64,000 bases of DNA from contig MNCI01004170.1 in the NCBI GenBank assembly GCA_015680685.1, positions 7,153-71,152 on the forward strand, given 5' to 3'. Position 1 is the stretch's first letter; each line of letters opens with the position of its first letter. The position numbers were made by a program, and so were the translations under genes. The DNA is from Gnetum montanum. Taxonomy: Eukaryota > Streptophyta > Gnetopsida > Gnetales > Gnetaceae. The notes under the pieces are model-generated. The model made no database searches. It was not told the DNA's origin and was given only the letters and a program-made list of their open reading frames with translations. Shown here in pieces: positions 35,058 to 45,129 of the stretch.

Positions 35058-38000
35058 TTAGCATAGGTGGCCATCTCCCCCATGACTGAGTTGTGAGGGA
35101 GAGATCCGAAGTAGTGAGCGCCTATTTGAATTTCTAAGCAGTGCCCAACTTCTCCCAAATGATGATCTTAGATTCAGGGGTGGAAGTTGGCGACGCTCAC
35201 GTTCCAATGTGTCTATGCCACGGTTGTTGGCATGAGTTGCCTCAGTTCGTTCCATGCATATTTGTTTGCCCTTATGAGAAGCTGTCAACCACGGGGTGTC
35301 TACTACTTCTTGTGTGGTTGCTACATACAGGCATCTTTGTTGCAGAGTTTCCTGGGCACACCTGTGACATGGAGACATTTCCTCCGTGTCATCACCCGAT
35401 GAATCACTGTATGTGATGCATGGAACTATCCTCTTCTCGATCTTTCCACATATGTTTATCTTGGAGATTTCCAAGGAAAGATCACGGATCCTAAGGCATG
35501 CATCTACTGTGCTTAGCCATGCCCTTCCCATTATAATTGGGAAGTCCCCTTCGTTGTTGTTAACATCGATCACTAGGAAGTCTGCTGGGTAGGACCAACC
35601 ACACACAGTGGTGATAACGTCCTCCACCAAACCCAATGGGATGGCAATGGACTGGTCTGCCAGCTCCAGTTGAATGTTGCTCTTCTTAAGTTGGGGCAGG
35701 TTCCAGGCGTGATACATCTTTCGCGAAATTAAGTTGACTCCGGAACCTGAGTCAAGAAGAGCTCGATGTGGCGCATTCCCAGCGATCTGCAAATGAATAA
35801 AGGGACTCCCAGGGTCAGTTAGTTTCCTGGGAAGGTGGCCTACCTTGATCCAGTCAGTTACGGTATGTGTTAGCATAACCGTATGCGTTACATTCCCTTG
35901 GACTGAAGGGTGCTCCGAAGTGTTAGTAGTTAGAGGCCTATACATATACCCGTCCGCTTGTTGTTGCGAGAGCCTATCCGGGCTCCTAGTTCTGAAAAAG
36001 GGTCTCCTTTTTGTACAGTTATCGCCAGAACTAGTGTCCGGTTGGATATTTACACTCTGAATATTTACAGATCTCGCGGCGTGACGTTGCTGCGGTTGGG
36101 TAGGTAATTCCCCTTGCATTGTTGGAGCAGGAGGTGTTATGGGAACTACTTGAGGAAAAGGTGCGGGTGGAGTTAGAGGATGGACAGAATGTGGAATGTC
36201 TCCCGGAGGAGAAGGAGTCCTTCTGAAGTACTCCCGAGCGTAGTAGTGACGGCGTGGAGTGTGACTCATAGCGTCACCTGGAGAAACTGGCTGCTGCACA
36301 TAATAACCATAAGGATCAGGCTGCCGGTAAGGGTATCGATGTGTTGGCTGTGGCATCCCCCATGACTGTGGGTATTGCCACTGCTGATGTTGCTCGATGG
36401 GCTGCGGAGGTGTTCCACTTGGATAATACGTCAAGGGTTGGTGGAACTGCCTCGGGTTACCTTGTGGATAAGGTAACCTTCTGGGTGTTTGCCGTTGATT
36501 AAGTCTTGGATTTAATGCATACACCCCAGACTCCTGCAGATGTGAGATAATTGGACAACATCCCTTAGGATGGTCATAATAGCAGACCTCACATCCACCG
36601 TCATTGTCTGAATCAGAATTTTCAGCCTCATCGGAGTTAGAGATTTTTCCCTTACCCTTGTTATGTGCAGGGTTAAAGTTTCTCCGCATGTTTTTGCTTT
36701 TATCACTACTTTGCTCATCCTTAGACTCTTCTACGATTTTCAGGACTGTTTCTATTCGTGAGTCTAAGGAATCCCACATTTGGTCTACCTTAGCCGATAC
36801 CTCCGTTGTTAACTTTTGGATCGGCACAGTTTTCCTGTTCACCAACTCTTCGAGTGGTGACTCATCCTCCTCATCACAGAATTTCACTCCCTTCTTACGA
36901 AGGGAGGGATCACGGTTGTATTCCTCCGCACTTTCTCTTTTCCGTAGCTCACCCTCTTCTTGCGCTACTTGTTCCAACAATACTTCAACTTCATGGGCTC
37001 TTAGTTGGGAGAGTCTCCCTTGGGCGTAAGTCCCAAGAGTTCTTCTCGTTTCATTTCGTAGCCCATCCACGAGGTGGCGAAGTTGATCCCGCTTAGCGTA
37101 CCCATGGCCCGGGCAACGATGTAGCAGTGTGTAGTAACGGGCCATGGCAGCATCCAAGGATTCATAAGCTCCTTGTTTCCAGCCTTGGATCTGCTTACGC
37201 AAGTTAGACACTCTGGAGTACGTTTGATATTTGTTGTTGAACAATTCAAGCATCGTACTCCACCTCCTGATGGTTTCCGGTTCTAAGGACCGGTACCAGC
37301 TCTCTGCTTCTTTAGTGAGTGTCCTTGGGAACAACTTGAGTTTCTGCCACTCATTATCTATGTTCTGCAAGGCACAGGCATCGTGGAATGCCTGTAAATG
37401 ATGCTGAGGATCAGCGTTGTATCCCCCTTCAAAACGTGGGATATTATTTATGTCCAAACGCTTGATCCTACTGTCCTTTAAATGCCTTGTGGGAATCCTA
37501 ACTGCCTCTCTAATATCAAGCATACTTCGGGTTGCGAATAGGGGTTCGTCATGATCATCTCTTTCATGACGTCTGTGATGTCTACGTGGTGGTTCCCTAT
37601 TCTCCCTACGTCCTTGCCCTTGTCCTAACTCCTCTCGACCTTCCTGTCGAGGCATTTCATCTCTTTTACCTTTACTCTCCGCGTTATGCTCATGGTGGCT
37701 GCGCCCAGATGTGGAAGGAGAGGGTGAATGATGAGATGAAGGAGAAGAAGAAGGGGATCCATCACCATGGTGATGTTTCTTGCCTTCTCTTCGGCTGCTT
37801 CGGCCCCGATCGTTGTGACGATCAACGAGTCCGTCATTAGTGTGAGTAGTTGTTCCTGCCGTGAACAGCTGGTGCTCACGGGGATCAGAGCCTGGAATAT
37901 GTATCGTTGATCTAAGGCCCTGATGCCTAACCTCTTCACTAGAGTGAGGAGGAGGAACATCATTTTCTAAGAAACCCATCGTGAGGGGTTCCTCTTCTCC

Positions 38001-38402
38001 TATTTCACTAATGACGTGGGGAACCTTGCCCTTCAGTAGTGAATGTTGGCTCTCCTGCCTTGCATCCCGAATACGTTGGGCTTTTGTGGGATGATAATCC
38101 CTTGTATCATGGTCATCCAAAACGTATTCTGCGAATAGCTCATGCATGCCAATCTGTACCAAGGCACGGAAAAGCATGTTGGGAGCGGATCGATCTGGGG
38201 GTAACACGATGTTACCTTGCATGTCTCTCCACCGCAGTTGCTCATCTTGATGGAAAACAAAGGTAAAATCTGGCACATACTCATCGGGATGAGTATATGT
38301 GACTTTGGACTGTTGAGGACATGGTTGATCTCGGTTATGCGTATGATGCTGACTTTCTCCTGTATTGTCCTTAGGTGAGTTGATTTCATGAGAAGAAGCC
38401 AT
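35058..38402 (-). CDS. Element D gag-protease polyprotein
   Basis: 1114 residues from the ATG at 38402, about 130 bp inside the primer site. Residues 34-70 form an N-terminal module (THPDEY, HQDEQLRW) that element A shares. Residues 190-290 are low-complexity, Ser/His/Arg-rich. Residues 330-480 are a retrotransposon gag core, with AESWYRSLEPETIRRW and RCPGHGYAKRDQL, like the Athila/Tat capsid. Residues 604-615 are a compact zinc knuckle (C-x2-C-x3-H-x3-C, shorter than the usual C-x2-C-x4-H-x4-C), probably for RNA packaging. Residues 640-780 are Pro/Gln-rich. Residues 860-985 are a retropepsin with active-site DSGSG at 884-888 and the IIMGRAWL segment at 956-963. The C-terminal 110 residues are unassigned. 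It would form particles and cleave itself. Gag-pol proteins usually continue into RT, but this one stops. The frame is intact throughout, unlike element B. Confidence 0.93.
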   Translation of the reverse strand: MASSHEINSPKDNTGESQHHTHNRDQPCPQQSKVTYTHPDEYVPDFTFVFHQDEQLRWRDMQGNIVLPPDRSAPNMLFRALVQIGMHELFAEYVLDDHDTRDYHPTKAQRIRDARQESQHSLLKGKVPHVISEIGEEEPLTMGFLENDVPPPHSSEEVRHQGLRSTIHIPGSDPREHQLFTAGTTTHTNDGLVDRHNDRGRSSRREGKKHHHGDGSPSSSPSSHHSPSPSTSGRSHHEHNAESKGKRDEMPRQEGREELGQGQGRRENREPPRRHHRRHERDDHDEPLFATRSMLDIREAVRIPTRHLKDSRIKRLDINNIPRFEGGYNADPQHHLQAFHDACALQNIDNEWQKLKLFPRTLTKEAESWYRSLEPETIRRWSTMLELFNNKYQTYSRVSNLRKQIQGWKQGAYESLDAAMARYYTLLHRCPGHGYAKRDQLRHLVDGLRNETRRTLGTYAQGRLSQLRAHEVEVLLEQVAQEEGELRKRESAEEYNRDPSLRKKGVKFCDEEDESPLEELVNRKTVPIQKLTTEVSAKVDQMWDSLDSRIETVLKIVEESKDEQSSDKSKNMRRNFNPAHNKGKGKISNSDEAENSDSDNDGGCEVCYYDHPKGCCPIISHLQESGVYALNPRLNQRQTPRRLPYPQGNPRQFHQPLTYYPSGTPPQPIEQHQQWQYPQSWGMPQPTHRYPYRQPDPYGYYVQQPVSPGDAMSHTPRRHYYAREYFRRTPSPPGDIPHSVHPLTPPAPFPQVVPITPPAPTMQGELPTQPQQRHAARSVNIQSVNIQPDTSSGDNCTKRRPFFRTRSPDRLSQQQADGYMYRPLTTNTSEHPSVQGNVTHTVMLTHTVTDWIKVGHLPRKLTDPGSPFIHLQIAGNAPHRALLDSGSGVNLISRKMYHAWNLPQLKKSNIQLELADQSIAIPLGLVEDVITTVCGWSYPADFLVIDVNNNEGDFPIIMGRAWLSTVDACLRIRDLSLEISKINICGKIEKRIVPCITYSDSSGDDTEEMSPCHRCAQETLQQRCLYVATTQEVVDTPWLTASHKGKQICMERTEATHANNRGIDTLERERRQLPPLNLRSSFGRSWALLRNSNRRSLLRISPSQLSHGGDGHLC

Positions 38403-38529
38403 TTCTATGGTGTGTTAACTTTCACCATTATTTAATGTTCTTGATTAACTGATTAACCCTAAGGTTCGTTTTAGGCCCACAACGATGTGAGTGATATCCC
38501 TTATGTTAAATTGGTGTAAAAACACACAG

Positions 38530-38547
38530 TCCCTGGCAACGGCGCCA
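38530..38547 (-). other. Element D primer-binding site (tRNA-Asp)
   Basis: The plus strand reads CCCTGGCAACGGCGCCA next to the LTR start at 38549. This equals the 3' end of plant tRNA-Asp (known sequence) with one mismatch, so the sense strand can pair with that tRNA. It fixes the right LTR as the 5' LTR and the element as minus-strand. Confidence 0.9.
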
Positions 38548-38548
38548 A

Positions 38549-39603
38549 TGATGAGTGGCTAGGTACCCCTACACTCAACCATACGAATACGAGCGTGCAC
38601 GCGCGATCTGGTCACACTCCGCAGACTAAATGCCTTAACGCCACTAGAAACACTTGGGGTTAATCGTTCGTTGTCTTCCCAGGCTTGCTTGTAAGTGTCA
38701 CGGTGTATGGTTAAGCAAGTCTGAGGTATGTGATTTTTTTGGTATTTTCGGCTTATCTCCTATGCTATCAGAGGAAAGGGTTGAGAAACTAGACTAACTC
38801 TAACTAAAGATCTAAGTCTAAATTAACTAGCGTCAGCATCCGTTCCCACTTGCTGGACACACCCTGAACTATGCAACTGCAGCTTACCAAACACTAATCG
38901 TTACTGGGATCATCACACGTAACGCAAGTGCTCGAAGTGGTCGTACTGAGGCATCTATTTAGCCTACGTGTGATAAGCAGCTGATTCCTTAGCCAGCCGT
39001 ACACACCCGTGGGTGCTCGTAACTAAGTCGTACTTATCACACGATCTAGCCTAGAAATGAGCAGCCGATTCCTCAACTAGCCGTACACATCGGACCCTGG
39101 AGTTACCAAGCGCAGAATCGTGGAATACGCTACTGGGTTACCAAGCATCCAATGCTCGTAATTGAGTCGTACTCATGCATTGCGTCAAGCAGCCGATTCC
39201 TTGACTAGCCGTACACGTCCGTAGACGCTCGTAATCAAGTCGTACTTGAACGCACTAGGAAAGCAGTAAATGAAAGCAATAAATAAAGCCACGTGCTGCA
39301 AGGTTTATCCAATCAAGTTCTTCTTTATTACCGTACACAACTTGGGTTCAGGTTACAAGCTGCTCGAATAAAGAGCCGTTCACTCTAGGACTCCTATTGC
39401 GGGCACATGGGGAAAAATTCTAACTCTGGAGTGATCAATCTGCCAGAGCTTCGCTACACTAGCCAGGATTGGGAAATGAAGGAAGTGCCGCCTCTTATTT
39501 ATAGATATGGCGGCGGGATGCGATATCGCATGGGATGCGATATCGCGGCGGCTGCGATATCGCATACGCGATATCGCGGCCTAGTGTAAGTCGCGTCTCA
39601 TCA
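38549..39603 (-). repeat. Element D, 5' LTR
   Basis: It is 1055 bp from TGATGAG to CTCATCA. The minus-strand TATAAATA box at 39496-39503 lies only 100 bp from the LTR edge, so U3 is very short and about 900 bp would be R plus U5. Four perfect GCGATATCGC palindromes lie at 39520-39529, 39537-39546, 39554-39563 and 39568-39577. The hairpin arms are 39322-39329 and 39367-39374. Confidence 0.93.
39496..39577 (-). promoter_or_regulatory. Element D core promoter with palindrome array
   Basis: On the sense (minus) strand four GCGATATCGC palindromes at spacings of 14-17 bp lead directly into TATAAATAAGAGG. This is a strong plant TATA context. The regular, perfect palindromes suggest binding sites for a dimeric factor. 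Elements A and B have the same layout, A with a different word. Function is inferred from position. Confidence 0.65.
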
Positions 39604-39608
39604 CTTGT

Positions 39609-40850
39609 GATGTGCTTTGCTAATGGTGGTGGTGATGCCTCCTCTTCTTGAAGCTACAAAAATGGCTTCTCTTTATGATATCCTATCATGATGTTGTTCT
39701 GGTCCTTTGAAGTATTTCATTGGCATAACAAGTGATTCCTCTTCTTTTACAAAGTTTTCTTATTAAGCAAAAAAAGGGAAGTATCTTCATATCTTTTTCA
39801 TTCTTCTCAAGGTACTTTTTAATCTTTAGAAAGCTTAACTAGGAAAGGTTGATGTAAAACTTTCTGCTAAGAGCCATACAAACCTTGGTAGAAAAAGATG
39901 TCACCTTATTGGGCCACACATGATGGTATGCCTCTATCTTAAAATAAATTTTTCTTCCTGTGTCAAAAAACTATACTCATTCTAGTCAATGTCATAACAT
40001 CTTTGGATCAAATCCTTATTAATCTTAGCATAATACTGAGTGGATATCTCCATGAGCTTTGTCATCACATTAGATAATTGCAAGGCATCTGTGATGAGCT
40101 CCATTAAGTAGAAATAGTAGCATCCTTAATCTTTACTATAGTATCTCCTTGCTGATTGTTCTAGAATAGGCATGTTTCACCAAGGTACAATTTGGCTAAA
40201 GAAAGGAAGTCTGTAACTACATTTGAAATTTTTGGGGTGTTAACTCCTAGAAGAATCCAAATTTGAATTCTTGAAGAATCGAACTCTAGATTTTCTTACT
40301 TCTAATCTTTTTTAGGTAAGCATTTGTGAGCTTGACCTCTAGGCTTGACCTAGGTCTAGGTAATTCATCTTACCTAGACTGCTCTGTCTCGACAATGGGA
40401 ATCTAGCAAATAGATTCCACCTTCAATTCTTCTCTTAGTGGACTAGTTGCATGTGTGGCCTCAATATCTTACTTCACTTGTTATTACTATCCTTGCCCAC
40501 TCCTTAGGTGTTTTTCACATCTTTATGAAGGTTTTCCTACTTGCAAACTTTACTTTGAAGCCATCTACAATCATATGGATGATCATTGATTAGCCTTTGA
40601 TATCTTTAGTATAAGCATTGGTATCCTTGATCATCTTCTAGTTAGCTTATTTCGTAAAAAATATAGTGTTATAACTTCTAAGTGATCATAGCTTATGATT
40701 TCAAAGTTCTAAGGTAGTTAAGCATTGTTGGTTTTTATTAGTTTCAATTCATTATTATGTTTAACTATCTTTTGCTACTTAGAATTAGATTGTAGGATGT
40801 TGGAAATGTTTAGAAATTTATAGTTCTAATACCTTCAATCCCCACACTAT
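39609..40850 (-). pseudogene. Element C internal region (right part), decayed
   Basis: It resumes across the element D target site. A GTGGTGGTGATGCCTCCTC phrase at about 39625 corresponds to GTGGAGGTGGTGACTACTCC at about 4552 in element A, which supports continuity with 29968-31981. From about 40200 to 39850 the minus strand shows a longish decayed frame with segments such as FLTQEEKF that I do not recognise. No right LTR of element C was located with confidence. Confidence 0.4.
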
Positions 40851-41329
40851 AGAGATCAACTTTAGAAGCTCACAAGATTTGAAATACTTGAATTTAGCAC
40901 AGGTTACTAGATATTGCATCTAGAGTATTTTAGGTTCTTAAAATGGTAAAGAATCCCTTCCCATTTAATCATAAATAATAAAAAATAGCCAATTATAGTG
41001 CATATGAATACTATTTTTAAACAATGTTGATGTTGATGTGACAACGAGGATGCATTGGAAAATCTAGCTACATCGACATAACAACGTCAATGTGGTCAAG
41101 TCATGAAAGTTTTGCTTGTTTTCTAGCCTTATTTTCATAAATTCTAAAGTAATTCAAGAGTTGAATGAAAGTTAGAAAAAGGGTGTAGGCATCGAAACAA
41201 TAATAATGAGGCTTAATTTAAGGTTAATAACTTTTGAAAATCATAAATAATTGGATAAGGTTGAGATTAAAAGATTTAAGAAGATGAACTGGAAATAATG
41301 ATGTATTTAACTTTGGAGCTGTGACTTGA
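40851..41329 (-). repeat. Possible old LTR end of remnant E
   Basis: A TATTTTTAAAC string near 41008 is followed by short inverted words (GATGTTGATGTGACAACG, ACATCGACATAACAACGTC), in the order TATA then palindromic words seen in elements A, B and D. The edges are not recognisable. This is offered only because 41330-42600 matches the 3' internal part of elements B and D. Confidence 0.3.
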
Positions 41330-42600
41330 TGTTTTGGACATGTAGAGGTGGTGTATAGACTAAATGTCCAAAAGTTATACACATGGGTCCTTTCCAACTT
41401 AGGCTCACATCCTTAATGTCCTTTTATAATCATTCCATAAGATGTCCATAGGCACATTGGAAATTTAATATCAATAAAGTCTATAGATCACACCCACATA
41501 AAAATTGTATCTGGAATCTTGCATTATAGTAAACAAAACCATTAAGCAAACAATTGCATGTGATAATGAGGTGAATAATGGAATAAGAAGGGATGGTAGA
41601 GATAGAGATGTGAGATGCTTTACCATGTTGACAATAGGTTCTCATACCTATCTATCTAGGTTTGAAACCAAGTCCATACCTTTACTAGTGACATTGTATT
41701 ACCTCATCCTAAAGTTAAAATAATATAAAAACATCACTACTTAACAAACGAAAACAAGGAAGTAGTTTTTAATTAATTAATTAAATTTTAAAATTTAAGG
41801 AAACTTGATCATCAGTTAGAGGGGTGCCTTCAAGCATGGATAACACATCTTTTTAGTGACATGACAAGACAACACTTATTTAAGAACATGCTTTCAACAA
41901 AGTTAAAACATGTGTAATGACATAAACACATGGAGTAGTAAGACTAAGAGAAGAAGTGCAAAGAATTAGCAAGTCTCCTTAATGTCACACCCTTTCCATT
42001 TTCTCTTGGTCATTCTCCATTTACTCAATGCATAAATATCATGAATTAATTTTAGTTTTGATGTGAGAAGAACCACACTACTTTTATGATGAAGATCTCT
42101 TTTTTCTAAAAACTGAAGGAATGGATGACATGGTCTCATTACTTTACATAATTACTTACCCACTCGTATTGATAACATAGGACACGATCCAAACAAGAAA
42201 ATTGTAATGTATATAAATAATATTTTTTATTAATATAAAATGAAAAAAATGAAGTAAAGGGATTTGAAATATAAAATGACTCCAAGAAAGAAAAATTATA
42301 AAAGGAAATATAAAATTAAAATAAATAGAAAACATACAAAGAATTGAGAAAATAAAAAAAGTTTATAAAAAAAAAGGGTAAGAAACAAGATCTCAGAGGC
42401 TATGAAATCGAATGGATATCTCCTCATAACTAAGTTGTAAAGTGGAGATACAGAAAATAGAGCCAACTTGGCTATCAGGTAAGGTGTTGGTAGAGTTTTT
42501 AGCCACTTGAAAATCTTCAAATAGTTTAACTTGATGAGTTTTCATCAAAATTACCTTATCAAGATAATCAAGATGGTAAATTTTCATGGCACCTAAATGG
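41330..42600 (-). repeat. Remnant E: 3' internal region of a B/D-type element
   Basis: Colinear phrases match elements B and D: GGTCCTTTCCAACTTAGGCT against GGTCCTCCCCAAAGCAGGCT (33813), AATGAGGTGAATAATGGA against AATGAGGTGAACAATGGA (33983), and TTAATGTCACACCCTTTCC against TTGAAGTCACACCCTTTTC (34568). The match runs to the equivalent of the gag stop near 42480. No coding sequence is left. It is the most decayed B/D relative here. Confidence 0.6.
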
Positions 42601-44300
42601 ATAGTGAAGTGAATAATGTATGGTCATTTTCAAAATGTTTGAAATTTTGTTCATTAAGATACATGTGTGGGGTTCTAGTAAAGGACCTTATATCCAAGTT
42701 AAAAGTCCACTTGTTATATCCTAGTGCCATGACATTATTTGGTATATGTCATAGGTACTTCTTTCATCATAACAACTACTTGTTTGTTTTCATTTAGTAT
42801 TTTGAGATTCATAAGATGTTCTTTTTGTGCTAGACTAATTTTAAGGTCAAGCTCGTAGGTTGTGTATAACACCCCATGTTATAGTAAAGGTTAATAATCT
42901 TTTGATTTATATGCGTAGTAGGGTAGGATGTTTAAACATGTGTAAAAATATTAATTTTCATACACAAATTTTATTTTCATTAAATGGTAATTTTTATGCA
43001 TATTTACCATTTACCATATATGCATTTTTAATGATTATGACTTATTACTAATATGCACTAACTAGGTAAATGAGTTTAATATGTTGTCATGGAGGCTATG
43101 ACATGGGCATATAATATATGTATGTTGGTATTTATTAATGGTTGGAGGTAATTGTAAGAGGGTAGATGAGTCACATGTATCTTGGGAGTAGTTGGGAAAG
43201 GGTAGCTAGATCACATGGGTTTTGGGGTAAACGGCTTAGGGAAGAAGCTAATAAGTACCACACACTTTCCTCAACCTCAACATTTTGGCTACTTAGTTCT
43301 TGGTCTTGAAGGTGCTACTAGGTTGAAGGAGTGTGGAAAGCTTGCTAGTTCATGAAACAAGGTTGAGGATACATTCAAGAGTCTTGTTGCAACTGGAAAA
43401 ATTGATCATAGGAAAATCAAAACTCCTAGCATAGTAACCTTAACCTTGAATCCCCAAGGCCTTTGAAAAAATGGAATTCAAGGTGCCTTGGCTAGTTTGA
43501 CAGATCAACCAAGGACTTTGGGGAGGGTAGAATGAGATAAATAATATGATTGCAAATTGAAGTAATATAAATGCACTAAAAATAAATGATAAATTTAATT
43601 TGAACACAAACCAAAACTATAAACTTTATTTTACAAAGAATAAAATAAAGAAGAGTTAAGAGATTGTTTACAAAGTGTGCCTAAGAGGACAATAGGAGGG
43701 TTCACTTGAGTGGGGGTTCAAGGTCCATTGAAGTTGATGTGTTCAACTCCATGATTCGAATGTCCTATCACTCCTGATGCTATTGAACCTCCTTTGCTAC
43801 TACTCTAGATCTACAACATTGGTCATTGTTAAGAGTTGAGAAGTGTGAGGAATTCAAGCTACCCAAGTGCTCTATGCTAGGAGTTGGAGATCCTAGGAGT
43901 GTAGCATGTAGCTGAAAAACTCACAAATTCCAAGGAGGGTTACAAGGTCACAAGGCCATAACGGTTCCACACTAAGAATACCCAAGAGGTAGCATTTATG
44001 CAAAGGTTTGCAAGTGCTCTCAGATGTGCTAGGGTATGGAACTATTACTTGGAAAATGTATGTATGCTCAATGTATTCAAGTGCCAAAAAGTGGAACCTC
44101 TTTATGGTCTTGAATGCTTGGTCTTATAAGGTTTTGCTTGTGATTGGGGCTTTAGATTGACTATAATTTGGCTGCAAATTGGCTGTAAAATGGTTGAAAA
44201 ATGGCTGAGAAATTGCTAAAAATTTATGCCTCATATAGATGAGATGGATGCCCAGATTTAGGTGGTCACCATATATAATAAGTGTTAAAACCACATGGGG
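42601..44300. other. AT-rich stretch without recognisable genes
   Basis: Short frames only, none with a known domain. A GGTAGATGAGTCACATG / GGTAGCTAGATCACATG pair at about 43160-43220 hints at a small tandem duplication. A TTATAAG string on the minus strand near 44126 could be a decayed LTR TATA for the Tat-like remnant, since the 44333-44545 repeats lie just upstream of it in that sense. This is not established. Confidence 0.35.
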
Positions 44301-44332
44301 GCATACCTTCTATGCTAGAGATGAATCTTCCA

Positions 44333-44545
44333 CACTGAGCCTTCTACCATGCTTGTTGAAGTGGCTGATCAATGTTGAAGTGTGTAGAGTGATGAAATTT
44401 ACCTTTTTTTGGCTTCCACACTAGGGGCATGCAATTTCCACATTGGGGTGGAGCCTCCATGCTAGGGGAAACTTCCATGTTGAGGGGAGAAGGTTTCCAC
44501 GCTATGCATGTAGTCTCCACACTNCTCCACATTAGGGGTAGGTGA
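44333..44545. repeat. CCACACTAG-type repeats (short cluster)
   Basis: Words such as TTCCACACTAGGGG, TTCCACATTGGGG, TCCATGCTAGGGG, TTCCATGTTGAGGGG and TCCACATTAGGGG recur about eight times in 210 bp. The same word family builds the long array at 48.2-51.3 kb. An ambiguous base is at 44524. Confidence 0.7.
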
Positions 44546-44934
44546 GATTTACCCCCTTGTAGATATTTCTAGTGTAGAAAAGTGTATAACCCCCATAAAA
44601 CCCATCAATTGCCATTTTTGGCTTTCCAAAAGGCATTTATGATCCATCCTAAGCCCAAATATAGACACTAGGTGACCTTTTTTCACTTGGTAAATAAGGC
44701 TTTGATCTCTTATGAGGCATTTTTCAATCCCAAAATTATGAAATGTGAGATTTCCCCTCATGGACTACAATCTTCACATTTACAATGAAGTTTTGCCTTA
44801 AGTTTCATGGGGTGAAAGCTACATGATGAAAATTGACCATAAGATGTAAATTTATGTGGTGTTTCAATGGTCCCTCTTTGTTGGTGTCTAGAGGATTAAC
44901 TCAAGAGGCACCAACAAATAATACAAAATACCAC

Positions 44935-45095
44935 TGAAAGTGCACAATGTTGCTAGCTTAAGGCCATGGTAGGCCATGGTACCAATTTAAGGCCCTGGTA
45001 GGCCATGTTGCCAGTTTAAGGTCATAGCGGACTATGGTGCCAATTTTAAGGTCTCAGTAGGTCATATCACCAGTTTTAGGCCCTACTAGGCCATT
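44935..45095. repeat. GGCCATGG-type tandem repeat
   Basis: About four units near 40 bp are built on TTTAAGGCCATGGTAGGCCA followed by TGGTGCCAG. Related units occur at 47750-47830 and 56735-56850. In the sense of the adjacent minus-strand pol remnant the cluster lies directly 3' of the integrase end, where Tat elements often have repeats. Confidence 0.65.
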
Positions 45096-45129
45096 GAAAG
45101 TATCCTCACTTATTGATGATTATCAACTA

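Larger units (their letters stand above)
31987..39603 (-). mobile_element. Element D: complete, young gag-protease LTR retrotransposon nested in element C
   Basis: The element is 7617 bp, begins TGATGAG, ends CTCATCA, and is flanked by the perfect target duplication CTTGT (31982-31986 and 39604-39608). LTRs are 31987-33027 (1041 bp) and 38549-39603 (1055 bp), differing by a few per cent by eye. In sense order it has 5' LTR, tRNA-Asp primer site, one intact 1114-codon ORF, about 2 kb of untranslated sequence, a short purine tract (ATGGGGGTA) and the 3' LTR. Gag and protease place it in Ty3/gypsy, closest in gag style to the Athila/Tat group. There is no RT, RNase H or integrase, so replication must use enzymes from another element. 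The intact ORF and similar LTRs suggest recent movement. Confidence 0.94.

Noticed and set aside
35141-38266. Many plus-strand ORFs of 61-141 codons
   Set aside because: All lie opposite the intact element D gag-protease frame. Their codon pattern reflects that strand.
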